Shown: positions 50,838 through 59,172, counted from the first letter of the stretch. The stretch is DNA of 64,000 bases from Caryophanales bacterium UBA4691 (GCA_002404865.1 DHKP01000028.1:41296-105295), one strand, 5' to 3'. Numbers and translations are program-made. Notes: generated from the sequence alone by a model not told the origin.

Positions 50838-51164
50838 ATGGCAGTCATAAAAATTGAACGGCGCGATGGCTCTTTCGTAAATTGCGATTTAGACAAAAAA
50901 GAGCTCTCTTATTACCGATATCACGTTCGTTTCACCAATTCTGAATGGGAGATTTTAAAATACCTTTATGAGCATCGTGGCACCGTAGTGAAGCGAGAAG
51001 AATTGATTCATATTCTTTGGGGCAATGCTTCGAACAAGGAACCGACTAGAACCGTCGATGTTCACGTTTCTAGTATTCGCAAGAAACTCGCTTATATCAA
51101 AGGGGCGCGTCTCGATAGCATTTATGGAACGGGCTATAAACTCGTTATGCTAAGGCGTTTCTAG
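50838..51164 (+). CDS. Orphan OmpR/PhoB-type winged-helix DNA-binding protein
   Basis: A 108-residue protein that is essentially only the trans_reg_C winged-helix: RFTNSEWEILKYLYEHRGTV, KREELIHILWG, TVDVHVSSIRKKL and SIYGTGYKLVM. The usual receiver domain is missing; a short N-terminal beta segment of about 30 residues (MAVIKIERRDGSFVNCDL) stands in its place. No histidine kinase is nearby. It may act as a phosphorylation-independent regulator. Start chosen at 50838, 6 bases after GGAG. Confidence 0.82.
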   Translation: MAVIKIERRDGSFVNCDLDKKELSYYRYHVRFTNSEWEILKYLYEHRGTVVKREELIHILWGNASNKEPTRTVDVHVSSIRKKLAYIKGARLDSIYGTGYKLVMLRRF

Positions 51165-51177
51165 TGACGTGTTTCTT

Positions 51178-51203
51178 AGGGTCGTATGACCCTTTTCTTT
51201 TTA
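51178..51203 (+). terminator. Terminator after the winged-helix gene
   Basis: AGGGTC, four-base loop, GACCCT, then TTTCTTTTT. Confidence 0.8.
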
Positions 51204-51333
51204 GAGACGAGTAAAGGTTACGCGATGAAACTGATTTACTCCAATTCAGAAAAACCTTGCAAAACTCGATTATGTTTCTTACAAATGATAATAGTTTTTA
51301 TTTAATTAAGGAGTTGTGAGATACTTTAATAGT

Positions 51334-52971
51334 ATGGATAATCGGTTTTTTCGTTCCAATGTCGTCTATCAAATTTATCCAAGGAGTTTTTGCGATTCAA
51401 ATGGCGATGGCATTGGTGACATCCCTGGGATTATTTCTAAATTGGATTATCTTCAAGATCTAGGGGTGGGCATTATCTGGCTTTCCCCCGTTTATAAAAG
51501 CCCTAACGTTGATTTTGGCTATGACATCAGCGACTATTACCAAATCAATCCAGAATACGGCACTTTAGCGGATATGGACAAATTGATCCTCGAAGCGAAA
51601 AAACGCAATATCCGGATTGTCATGGACCTTGTTGTGAATCATACAAGCGATGAACATGCTTGGTTTCAAAAATCGAAAGACGTTCGTTCTCCCTTCCATC
51701 AATACTATTATTGGAGAAAAGGGAGAAACAATAACTCAGAACCTCCTAATAACTGGACGAGCAATTTCGGGGGCAGCGCATGGGAATACGATAAAGAAGC
51801 GGATGAATGGTATCTTCATCTTTTTTCCAAGAAACAAGTCGATTTGAATTGGCATAATCCCGATGTTTTATTCGAAGTGGAGCGGATCCTTCGCTTTTGG
51901 CTTGACCGGGGGGTTTATGGGTTCCGCTGCGACGTTATTAACCAGATTTGGAAAGAAAGCTTTGAAGATGGTAGGAAAAACGGCTTTATTGTCGGGCAAG
52001 AACACTATTTAGACAAAGAAGGCAACCACAAAATATTGGAGCGCCTCCATAAAGATGTCTTTTCTCATTATGACTGCATGACGGTTGGCGAAACTTTTAA
52101 CGTTGATTATGAAAACGGGAAGCGTTTCACAAATGGCAATGAGCTAGATATGTGTTTTGAATTTGATGCGATGAATGTCGATAAACAAAAGCTGGTCTGC
52201 TTTACGAAGAAATACCGCCCTCAAACCTTGAAACAAATTCTCTTTGGCTGGCAAAAGGCATTAGATTGGAACGCGAATTATTTTGAAAACCACGATCAAA
52301 GACGTTCCATCACTCGTTTTGGCGACAGCAAAAAATACTGGAGAGAATCTGGCAAGATGCTTGCGACGATTCTTTTTACCTTGCGGGGGACGCCCTTTAT
52401 TTATAACGGGGAAGAAATCGGGATGACCGACCTAGCGAAACTCACGATTGAAGATTGTTTGGACCCCGTTGATTTTTGGGTTTATGAACTCATGGGCCGT
52501 TTCCATTTTCCACGTTGGCTCAAGAACCGCCTTCTTAGCAATTTCGCGCGCGACCATGCTAGAACCCCTTTCCAATGGGACAAAACAAAAAACGCTGGGT
52601 TTTCCGCTGCGGATAAGACGTGGATGAAAGTGAATCCGAATTATTTAACGGTGAATCTAGAGATGGAAAAAGAGGATCCGCGGAGCATTTATCATTACTA
52701 TAAAGACATTATCGCCTTAAGGAAATCGACTCCCGCTTTAATATATGGCACGATTGAGCCAATCCCTACCCCTTGTTCCATTATGGCATTTTATCGTATC
52801 TACCAAGGCAATAAGATTTTGGTTCTCGTTAATATGACTCGCCATAAAGTATCGATCCCTAAATCCTTAAGGAGCACAAAAGGAGTGATGTTACTCGCCT
52901 CGAATAAAGGAACGCAGTATGGCTATAAAGAGCATCTTCGTCCTTTCGAAACGCTTATCGTAAAAGTGTAG
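51334..52971 (+). CDS. GH13 alpha-glucosidase (oligo-1,6-glucosidase-like)
   Basis: A 545-residue cytoplasmic glycosidase of the oligo-1,6-glucosidase / trehalose-6-phosphate hydrolase group. VVYQIYPRSFCDSNGDGIGD opens the barrel; DLVVNHTSDEHAWF, GFRCDVINQ (nucleophile Asp near 200), GETFN (acid/base Glu) and FENHDQRRSITRFG (third Asp) complete the active site. It hydrolyses alpha-1,6- or alpha-1,4-linked glucosides taken into the cell. The start is uncertain: AAGGAG lies 2 bases before a GTG at 51316 but 20 bases before the family-typical ATG at 51334. Confidence 0.88.
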   Translation: MDNRFFRSNVVYQIYPRSFCDSNGDGIGDIPGIISKLDYLQDLGVGIIWLSPVYKSPNVDFGYDISDYYQINPEYGTLADMDKLILEAKKRNIRIVMDLVVNHTSDEHAWFQKSKDVRSPFHQYYYWRKGRNNNSEPPNNWTSNFGGSAWEYDKEADEWYLHLFSKKQVDLNWHNPDVLFEVERILRFWLDRGVYGFRCDVINQIWKESFEDGRKNGFIVGQEHYLDKEGNHKILERLHKDVFSHYDCMTVGETFNVDYENGKRFTNGNELDMCFEFDAMNVDKQKLVCFTKKYRPQTLKQILFGWQKALDWNANYFENHDQRRSITRFGDSKKYWRESGKMLATILFTLRGTPFIYNGEEIGMTDLAKLTIEDCLDPVDFWVYELMGRFHFPRWLKNRLLSNFARDHARTPFQWDKTKNAGFSAADKTWMKVNPNYLTVNLEMEKEDPRSIYHYYKDIIALRKSTPALIYGTIEPIPTPCSIMAFYRIYQGNKILVLVNMTRHKVSIPKSLRSTKGVMLLASNKGTQYGYKEHLRPFETLIVKV

Positions 52972-53032
52972 AACGTTTTCTTTTCAAAAAGGAAGACACT
53001 CTAGTATGCTATAGGCGAAAAAGAGGTTAATT

Positions 53033-53515
53033 ATGGAAGAAAGACGGAAAGATAATATTAGCTGGGATGAATATTTTATGGGCATCGCCGTTTTAAGCGC
53101 GATGAGAAGCAAAGACCCTTCCACTCAAGTTGGAGCTTGCATCGTCGATAATAACCACAAAATCGTGTCGGTTGGTTATAATGGCATGCCACGCGGCGTT
53201 GATGAAGACAAAACCCCTTGGGGGCACGGAGCGGGACTTGATAGCAAATATCTTTATGTTTGCCACGCTGAACTGAATGCGATTTTAAACACCCGCGATG
53301 GCCCAGCGCTTAATGGCTGCTCTTGCTATGTGACTTTATTCCCGTGCAACGAATGCGCCAAAGCGCTACTACAGGTCGGGATCAAAGAGCTCATTTACAA
53401 AGATGACTTCCATGGAGACCAAGTTATTTATAAAGCGTCTCGCAAAATCTTAGAAATGGGCGGCGTGAAAATCCGTCAATACATAGGCAAAGACATCAAA
53501 ATTGCCATTCAATAA
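53033..53515 (+). CDS. dCMP deaminase
   Basis: A 160-residue zinc enzyme converting dCMP to dUMP for dTTP synthesis. The zinc and catalytic sites are CHAELNAIL (His, Glu) and LFPCNECAKAL (two Cys), and SKDPSTQVGACIVDNNHKIV is the family N-terminal block. In Bacillus the relative is ComEB. GAGG lies before the ATG. It precedes the ECF module by 42 bases but has its own spacing. Confidence 0.9.
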   Translation: MEERRKDNISWDEYFMGIAVLSAMRSKDPSTQVGACIVDNNHKIVSVGYNGMPRGVDEDKTPWGHGAGLDSKYLYVCHAELNAILNTRDGPALNGCSCYVTLFPCNECAKALLQVGIKELIYKDDFHGDQVIYKASRKILEMGGVKIRQYIGKDIKIAIQ

Positions 53516-53557
53516 TCACTCTTTTCGTTTTTTAAGATTCTTTTTAGCATTATCAAA

Positions 53558-54376
53558 ATGAACATCGTCGAAGTCAAAAACTTAACTTATTCCTATTACG
53601 AAGGAAGCAAAGTCCTAGATGGGGTTTCTTTTTCGTTAGTAGAGGGTAGCTACACTTGTCTTATTGGCCATAATGGCTCTGGGAAAAGCACTTTAGCGAA
53701 AGTGCTTATGGGGCTAAATAACAAATTCCAGGGGGAAATCACGATTTTCGGAATGCCTCTTAATCGTGAAAATCTCGGCAAAATCCGCTCAAAAATGGGA
53801 ATTGTTTTCCAAAACCCGGACAACCAATTCGTGGGAACAAGCGTTTGCGACGATATCGCTTTTGGCTTAGAAAACCGGCAAGTCCCCCATCTAGAAATGC
53901 AATCGATCATCGAAACCTACGCAAAAGAAGTGGGAATGGCGGACTTTTTGAACGCTAGCCCTGACAATTTAAGCGGTGGGCAAAAGCAAAGAGTCGCCAT
54001 TGCAGGGGTTTTGGCGATGAAACCGAACCTCATCATTTACGATGAAGCGACCTCGATGCTTGACCCAAAAGGAAAAAGAGAGATTTTGTCCTTGACGCAA
54101 AAAATGAAAAAGGAAAACCCTTCTCTTACGATTCTTTCTATCACCCATGATGTAGAGGAAGCCGCAAAAGCCGACCAAGTTCTTGTCCTTAACGAAGGGA
54201 AAATTGTCTTGGAGGGAACCCCTAATGATGTTTTCTCAAATGTCGAAATCTTAAAGCAATGCCATTTAGCTACCCCTTTCTTTTTTGAGCTCCGCGAGGC
54301 GCTAAAAAAAGAAGGCTTCGATATTCCTGCTTCGATTACTGATTTAGCTTCTTTGGAGAGTTATTTATGCAAATAA
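53558..54376 (+). CDS. ecfA1: ECF transporter ATPase EcfA1
   Basis: A 272-residue ABC ATPase: Walker A LIGHNGSGKSTLAKVLMG, Q-loop IVFQNPDNQFVG, signature LSGGQKQRVAIAGVLA, Walker B LIIYDEATSMLD and switch His in ITHDVEEAAKA. Pairs with EcfA2 to drive S components such as QueT and FolT. The ATG has no ribosome site; TAGCAT ends 7 bases before it, possibly another leaderless start, but the -35 is poor. Confidence 0.93.
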   Translation: MNIVEVKNLTYSYYEGSKVLDGVSFSLVEGSYTCLIGHNGSGKSTLAKVLMGLNNKFQGEITIFGMPLNRENLGKIRSKMGIVFQNPDNQFVGTSVCDDIAFGLENRQVPHLEMQSIIETYAKEVGMADFLNASPDNLSGGQKQRVAIAGVLAMKPNLIIYDEATSMLDPKGKREILSLTQKMKKENPSLTILSITHDVEEAAKADQVLVLNEGKIVLEGTPNDVFSNVEILKQCHLATPFFFELREALKKEGFDIPASITDLASLESYLCK

Positions 54377-55221
54377 ACTTCCAAAATGTTTCTTATATTT
54401 ATAACCGCAAATCCCCTTTCGAATTTGCGGCGCTCAATCATATCAATCTCTCCTTGCCAGAGGGTAAATTCATCGCCTTAGTTGGTAGAACAGGCAGCGG
54501 GAAAAGCACTCTAATTAGCCATATTAACGCTTTGCTTCGCCCAACGGAAGGGGAAGTCCATATCGGGGATTTTTTAAATGCACCAAAGAACCGTTTAAAG
54601 AACAAAGACATCAAAAATCTCCGCAAACACGTAGGGCTTGTCTTTCAATTCCCCGAATATCAGCTCTTTGAAGAGACCGTAGAAAAAGATGTTGCCTTTG
54701 GTCCTAAAAACTTTGGAGAAACAAATGAAGGCGCACTTGCTCTTGCTCATGACGCCTTAGCGACCGTTGGCTTAGACGAGTCATTTTATCAGCGCTCTCC
54801 TTTCGAATTATCGGGAGGGGAAAAACGAAAAGTCGCTATCGCCGGCGTTATCGCGATGAAACCAGACACGTTGATCGTTGATGAGCCTACCGCGGGGCTA
54901 GACCCAGTCGCTGCGATTGATACCATGAATTTGTTTAAGGGCATTCAAGAAAAAGGAACCTCTTTGATTTTAGTCACCCATGATATGAATATCGTAAGCC
55001 GTTATGCGGATTTGGTTGTTGTGCTTGAAAATGGGGGAATCGCAAAAATCGCTACCCCGAAAGAATTATTTTCTTCGGATTTAGAATCTTATTCCCTTGA
55101 ACTCCCATTATTATACCAAGTCATATCCGATTTAAATCAAAAAGGCATGAATCTTGATATGAATACTATTTCTAACGTGAACGAGCTTGCGGAAGCGCTT
55201 AAGGAGAAAAAGCATGAATAG
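54367..55221 (+). CDS. ecfA2: ECF transporter ATPase EcfA2
   Basis: A 284-residue ABC ATPase overlapping ecfA1 by 10 bases. Walker A LVGRTGSGKSTLISHINALL, Q-loop LVFQFPEYQLFEET (the FPE motif is typical of EcfA2), signature LSGGEKRKVAIAGVIA, Walker B LIVDEPTAGLDP and LVTHDMN. Forms the heterodimer with EcfA1 below EcfT. Confidence 0.94.
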   Translation: MQINFQNVSYIYNRKSPFEFAALNHINLSLPEGKFIALVGRTGSGKSTLISHINALLRPTEGEVHIGDFLNAPKNRLKNKDIKNLRKHVGLVFQFPEYQLFEETVEKDVAFGPKNFGETNEGALALAHDALATVGLDESFYQRSPFELSGGEKRKVAIAGVIAMKPDTLIVDEPTAGLDPVAAIDTMNLFKGIQEKGTSLILVTHDMNIVSRYADLVVVLENGGIAKIATPKELFSSDLESYSLELPLLYQVISDLNQKGMNLDMNTISNVNELAEALKEKKHE

Positions 55222-56083
55222 TCTTACCTTAGGCCGCTACGTGCCATATCAATCTTTTGTCCATAAGCTTGATCCTCGCAATAAGATTTATTGTCTTATC
55301 GTTCTTATGGTAGCCATTTTTATGCCGCAAATTAACTACGCGATGACTTTCACGATGGTGGGGATCATGTTTCTATTTTTGCTTTTACTACTTGCGCTCA
55401 CCCATTCTAGTTTTCTTTCTTTTTTAAAGAGTCTATCTGGATTATGGTTCATGATGCTCTTCTTATTGATTATTTATATTTTTATCCCTACCTCCAATCA
55501 ACGTTATCCCGATTGGGTCGCTTTCCGTATCGGGGATTTCCCAATCTATTACGAATCTATCTTTGAGGCATTGAAAATCCTTGTCCGCCTTATGCAAATG
55601 ATCGCCTTGACGATGATTTTCACTAGTTCAACAAAACCTTTAGAGATGACAGACGCTTTTGAGTGGTATTTAACCCCTCTAGGCGCATTAGGGTTCCCAT
55701 CCCACGAAATCGCGATGATCATTTCGATTGCTCTTCGTTTCATTCCTACCATCCTCGATGATACAAAGCGAATCATGAAAGCCCAAGCGAGCCGCGGTGT
55801 TGATTTTGAGCATGGGGGGCTCATTACCAAAATCAAATCCATGGTATCGCTGATTGTGCCTTTATTCGTTTCTAGCTTTGTTAGGAGTGAGGATCTAGCG
55901 GATGCGATGGAATCTAGAGGCTATGACCCAAAAGGGAAAAGAACGAAATATCGCGTGATGCACGCTTCCATTTCTGATTTGTTCGCCTTCCTATTTGCTA
56001 GTGCTTTCGCCGCATTATTCATCTATACAAGCGTAACTTCTTTTGACGCTTATTCCGTTTTCTTCGGAGTCAACGTGAAATGA
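55214..56083 (+). CDS. ecfT: ECF transporter transmembrane subunit EcfT
   Basis: A 289-residue membrane protein joining the ATPases to S components. LGRYVPYQSFVHKLDPRNKI opens it, five or six helices follow, and the two coupling motifs are visible: MKAQASRGVDFE (first ARG-type motif) and DAMESRGYDPKGKRT (second). Start at MNSLTLGRY, 8 bases after AAGGAG and inside the end of ecfA2. TruA follows with a 4-base overlap, a gene order common in Bacillota. Confidence 0.94.
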   Translation: MNSLTLGRYVPYQSFVHKLDPRNKIYCLIVLMVAIFMPQINYAMTFTMVGIMFLFLLLLLALTHSSFLSFLKSLSGLWFMMLFLLIIYIFIPTSNQRYPDWVAFRIGDFPIYYESIFEALKILVRLMQMIALTMIFTSSTKPLEMTDAFEWYLTPLGALGFPSHEIAMIISIALRFIPTILDDTKRIMKAQASRGVDFEHGGLITKIKSMVSLIVPLFVSSFVRSEDLADAMESRGYDPKGKRTKYRVMHASISDLFAFLFASAFAALFIYTSVTSFDAYSVFFGVNVK

Positions 56084-56823
56084 GCAATTATTTTTGCGTG
56101 GTTTCTTATTTAGGGGCCGCTTATTACGGTTTTGAGCGGCAACGTAACCATCCTACCATCCAAGGGAAGATCGAAGAGTGCCTTAACGCAATACTGCACG
56201 AAAAAGTCACCATCAATGCCTCGGGAAGAACGGACGCGAAGGTGAACGCAAAAGGGCAAACATTTTCCTTTCGTTCTTCTTCGGTTTTATTAAAGGATGA
56301 AGCCCGTTTCCTCTATGCGATTAATCATGTTTTGCCTAGCGATATTTCGATTCTTTCCGTTAAGGAAGTTCCTGATTCTTTTCACGCTCGATATAGCGCG
56401 AAGAAAAAGGCGTACTCCTATTCTTTTCATCTTGGGAAGAAAGACCCATTTTTGTGTTACGAAGTGGCAATGCTAGGGGAACGGATATTCGATGAAACTC
56501 TTTTTAAAGCTTCTTGCAAGCTTTTTAAAGGAGAACATAATTTCCAAGATTTCACCCCGAAAAGCGAAGACATGCATTCTTTTACCCGTACGATTTATGA
56601 TGTTTCTTTTACGGAAGACCCTTTTACGCATAAAGTATTTTTCACTGGGGAAGGCTTTATGACTTATCAAGTTAGAACAATGGTGGGGGCGGCAATCAAA
56701 GTCGCTTTAGGTAAAATGACCTTAAGCGAATTAGAAGCAAGAATTGATAGTAAAACGCGAAAAATACTTTCATTTAAGGCTCCTGCAGAAGGGCTTTGCT
56801 TAGAAAAAGTCTTTTACGAATAA
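56080..56823 (+). CDS. truA: tRNA pseudouridine synthase A
   Basis: A 247-residue enzyme making pseudouridine at positions 38-40 of tRNA. The catalytic aspartate is in INASGRTDAKVNAKGQTFSF, and FHARYSAKKKAYSYSF, GEHNFQDFTP and FMTYQVRTMVGAAIKVALGK are conserved. It overlaps ecfT by ATGA. Confidence 0.95.
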   Translation: MSNYFCVVSYLGAAYYGFERQRNHPTIQGKIEECLNAILHEKVTINASGRTDAKVNAKGQTFSFRSSSVLLKDEARFLYAINHVLPSDISILSVKEVPDSFHARYSAKKKAYSYSFHLGKKDPFLCYEVAMLGERIFDETLFKASCKLFKGEHNFQDFTPKSEDMHSFTRTIYDVSFTEDPFTHKVFFTGEGFMTYQVRTMVGAAIKVALGKMTLSELEARIDSKTRKILSFKAPAEGLCLEKVFYE

Positions 56824-56827
56824 GTGA

Positions 56828-56856
56828 TTGATTTTTACTGTTTTTTCGAATTAAGT
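56828..56856 (+). promoter_or_regulatory. Promoter in front of the candidate structured RNA
   Basis: TTGATT (56828-56833) and TTAAGT (56851-56856) with a 17-base spacer, directly after truA. A transcript would begin near 56863, where the first stem of the candidate RNA opens. Confidence 0.45.
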
Positions 56857-56862
56857 TCTTCG

Positions 56863-57056
56863 TGCGCTTAAGAGCGTTTCTTGGCGCGCAATTGAGTACG
56901 GATAGCAGCTATTTTGTTTCTCTCTTACTCGAGAGCTTGCGTGAGTGCATGAAAGAGCCGTAGGGTGCCGGTTTTCGATGCCTTTTAAGCAAGGGAAGAC
57001 GAATGCTTACTCGTCTACCGGCCCATAGGTGATTGTGCCGCTGGGTTTTATCTTTT
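56863..57056 (+). ncRNA. Candidate structured non-coding RNA, class unassigned
   Basis: About 195 bases with no coding frame but many complementary arms: TGCGC/GCGCA (56863-56890), CTCTC/GAGAG (56920-56935), a closing stem GCCGGT/ACCGGC (56967-57022) that encloses GACGA/TCGTC (56998-57015), and a last CCCA/TGGG stem (57022-57045) followed by TTTTATCTTTT. Together with an upstream promoter this looks like a stand-alone RNA of 6S-RNA size. I searched by eye for RNase P, tmRNA, SRP RNA, T-box and common riboswitch signatures and found none. Confidence 0.4.
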
Positions 57057-57086
57057 CGATGGAATTGGGCGCGTCTTTCCTGATTC

Positions 57087-57472
57087 TCAAATCACATAAT
57101 TGTCGTCAGAATAGTCTTCCAAATCGTAAGGAAACGCTGGTGTGATTATGTAATTGATTTTAGCTTTTTTAATAAGCGCGCCGCTCGTTTGATTCTTAAA
57201 GCTACTCCATGGATAAGCGCTGTTTTTATTTCGCCTGAAAGGTATCGTTTTGCTTCTAGAAAATTTCCACCTACTATTTCGGAAACTGCCTTCAGCCTTT
57301 CGATGCTTGCTTTATGAGAATCGCAAAGATAGATGGAATATTCCGTTTCATCTTCGACAATTGCCGGAGACGAAGTTGAAGCTATGTTCCATCCACATTT
57401 GGGGCATTTAATGGCTATGCCAGAATCCTCACGTATCGCTTCCATTGTAGTTCCGCATTTTTCACATTTCAT
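57087..57472 (-). CDS. Zinc-ribbon protein with L7/L12-like segment, two-frame gene
   Basis: The first frame gives 108 residues: an N-terminal zinc ribbon (MKCEKCG and IKCPKCGW) and an LKAVSEIVGGNFLEAKRYLS segment resembling the ribosomal L7/L12 C-terminal fold, ending at 57146. At about 57160 the minus strand reads TTA AAA AAG, i.e. the slippery heptamer A_AAA_AAG in phase. Slipping back one base continues as AKINYIITPAFPYDLEDYSD and stops at 57087. Either a programmed -1 frameshift adds a 25-residue acidic tail, or one A was lost from a run of seven. The gene overlaps the stop of a small upstream gene by ATGA. Function unknown; similar proteins occur in mobile regions. Confidence 0.6.
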
Positions 57473-57579
57473 CTTCGATTACTTCCAGGAATGAATTTAA
57501 TGAATTCACCGACATCATTATAGTCGGGCGCTGTTGATGACCCACCCAACACTTTATAGTCACCATTTGGCCATGCCAT
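57469..57579 (-). CDS. Small protein upstream of the zinc-ribbon gene
   Basis: A 36-codon frame whose TGA overlaps the next ATG (ATGA). Its translation starts MAWPNGDYKVLGGS and ends VGEFIKFIPGSNRR, which reads like real protein. There is no ribosome site, and it could be the C-terminal remnant of a longer gene. Function unknown. Confidence 0.4.
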   Translation of the reverse strand: MAWPNGDYKVLGGSSTAPDYNDVGEFIKFIPGSNRR

Positions 57580-57634
57580 AAGTAATTGTTTGGAGCATAA
57601 ACAACAACAACATTTAATTTATATGCATAAGTGT

Positions 57635-57760
57635 CTACTTGATTGGTAGCACTTCAGGGACTCGAACTTGCGGAGAGCTAGACAGCCACAAAGCAAAAGC
57701 AGACAAGAAGATTAAAAAGATGCACAGCTCACTGTCCATTTTCTCTTGGCCAATAGACAT
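57635..57760 (-). CDS. Possible small membrane peptide
   Basis: A 41-codon frame with one hydrophobic segment (LCIFLIFLSAFALWLSSS) and a short polar N-terminus. No ribosome site is visible and the composition could be chance. It lies on the same strand just upstream of the two small genes above. Confidence 0.25.
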   Translation of the reverse strand: MSIGQEKMDSELCIFLIFLSAFALWLSSSPQVRVPEVLPIK

Positions 57761-57935
57761 CGCTAATAACCAGCCCGAGAGTCCTCCCAATCGCCTCTTT
57801 TTGTTTGGAAAAAAGGGGTCATACCATGACGCTTACTTTTCTAACTTCTGCATCTATATCTAGTTTTGGAATATTTTTCGCTAACCGCCTTCTTATAGTA
57901 GTGATAAAATACACGCGCAAAAAGGAGTTTTGATT

Positions 57936-58640
57936 ATGGGAAGACACTTTGAAGTCAGAGCCGCGGCAATGGCTGCGACCGCCAAAGCAAAAAGCGCGAT
58001 TTACATGCGTGCTAGTAAGGAGATTTATGCTGCTGCAAAAAGCGGCATTCCTGACCCAGAATCGAACCTCGCTTTAAGAAGCGCGATCGAAAAATATCGT
58101 AAAACCTGCCCAAGAGACGTTATCGAAAGAGCAATCGAAAAAGCAAAAGGCGGGGATGCAGTTGCTTATATTCCAGGGCGTTATGAATTCTTCGGCGCTG
58201 GAGGAAGCTTTGTTATCGTCGATACTTTAAGCGACAATGTTAACCGTGCTCTTGTAAGCGTGCGTACCATCGTTACCCGTAAAGGCGGAAAAATGGGAAG
58301 CGTTGAATATAACTTCCAAATGTTAGGTGTCATCGATTTCAAAGGAACAAATCGTGACGAAGTGGAAGAAAACCTCATTCTAGGTGATGTTGACGTTCAA
58401 TCTGTGGATCTTGAGAATGGCGAGATTGAAGTTCGCGTCAATCCTAGCGATTTCGAAAAAGCAAAGAAAGTCCTTAGCGACATGGGCATTACCGAATTCG
58501 ATAACGCACAAACGACCCTCGTACCAAACGAATACATTACCTTAAACGACGAAGATCTTGCAAAATTCAAAAAGATGCTTGAAGAGCTTGATGAATGCGA
58601 GGACGTTCAAGCCGTTTACCATAACGTCGAGAACGCTTAA
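57936..58640 (+). CDS. yebC: YebC/PmpR/TACO1 family protein
   Basis: A 234-residue member of the YebC family, involved in translation of difficult peptide motifs and/or transcriptional regulation. NLALRSAIEKYRKTCPRDVI then ERAIEKAKGG, YEFFGAGGSFVIVDTLSDN-like, RTIVTRKGGKMGSVEYNFQ and EYITLNDEDLAKFKKMLEEL are typical. The N-terminus MGRHFEVRAAAMAATAKAKS is more divergent than usual. AAGGAG stands before the ATG at 57936; the TTG at 57930 is inside its spacing. Confidence 0.92.
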   Translation: MGRHFEVRAAAMAATAKAKSAIYMRASKEIYAAAKSGIPDPESNLALRSAIEKYRKTCPRDVIERAIEKAKGGDAVAYIPGRYEFFGAGGSFVIVDTLSDNVNRALVSVRTIVTRKGGKMGSVEYNFQMLGVIDFKGTNRDEVEENLILGDVDVQSVDLENGEIEVRVNPSDFEKAKKVLSDMGITEFDNAQTTLVPNEYITLNDEDLAKFKKMLEELDECEDVQAVYHNVENA

Positions 58641-58644
58641 TGAT

Positions 58645-58668
58645 TGCCGCCTTCGGGCGGTTTTCTTT
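58645..58668 (+). terminator. Terminator after yebC
   Basis: GCCGCC, TTC loop, GGGCGG and TTTTC, 5 bases after the stop. Confidence 0.9.
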
Positions 58669-58750
58669 TCCTCATATCTAGTAATCTACGATTTTATTCG
58701 ATTCCATCGTAGTTTTTGATATTTTTAATCTCTGAATCCAATCATTTAGT

Positions 58751-58835
58751 GTCTAAGCGTCTCAAAAAACGTAATGTTTAGACACTCAATAATTTATTCA
58801 TCGTCTAAACATGGCAAAAAAATTGCGTTTTAGAC
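58751..58835. repeat. Array of four GTTTAGAC-type half-sites in alternating orientation
   Basis: GTCTAAGC (58751), GTTTAGAC (58776), GTCTAAAC (58803) and GTTTTAGAC (58827) follow each other with starts 24-27 bases apart and alternating direction. The second and fourth are parts of a longer direct repeat (TTTAGACAYTCAATAAT). They lie upstream of the ATPase remnant. TGTCTAAAC recurs at 63617, before the AbiEi-like gene, and GTCTAAGC at 59215. Probably a multi-site operator. Confidence 0.6.
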
Positions 58836-58875
58836 ATTCAATAATGAATAATCGTAGGAACAGCAAAGCTCTACT

Positions 58876-59172
58876 ATGAACGATGCAGGGTTTATTGGAA
58901 GAAAAGACGAATATCATGTTTTAGAAAAATGCTACCACTCAAAAGATGCACAAATCGATCTTGTTATAGACCATAGAGACAACGTGGCAAGCCTTTGCGA
59001 GATGAAATTCACGATGAATGAATTTGAAATCAACAAAGATATCTACATGGACCTCATGAATAAGATTGCAGCCTTTCAATCCGAGAACAAACGAAAATCA
59101 GTTCAAACCGTTCTTATCACGACATACGGATTAAAGGAAATCGATATTCAAACGCTATCAATAAATGCATGA
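58876..59172 (+). pseudogene. AAA-family ATPase (DUF4143/DUF234 type) with large internal deletion
   Basis: The 98-residue frame joins two ends of a much longer family: the first 19 residues (FIGRKDEYHVLEKCYHS) match the start of these ATPases (FIGRxxEL..LxxxY), and from AQIDLVIDHRDNVASLCEMK on it matches their C-terminal nuclease-like domain. The Walker motifs and most of the protein (roughly 350 residues) are missing without loss of frame. The last dozen residues are also shifted: MTLDAFLQNEF continues in another frame up to about 59206. It is probably non-functional. Confidence 0.65.

Noticed and set aside
56863..57056. RNase P RNA, tmRNA or SRP RNA after truA
   Set aside because: No GAGGAAAGTCC or ACAGAAA (RNase P), no T-loop and CCA end or tag frame (tmRNA), no GGAAGGAAGCA-type loop (SRP RNA).
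57644..57672. tRNA-like end on the minus strand: GTTCGAGTCCC followed about 10 bases later by ACCA
   Set aside because: The T-loop consensus is present, but the five-base T stem does not pair beyond one base and no acceptor or anticodon arm is found upstream. At best a degenerate attachment-site remnant; more likely chance.
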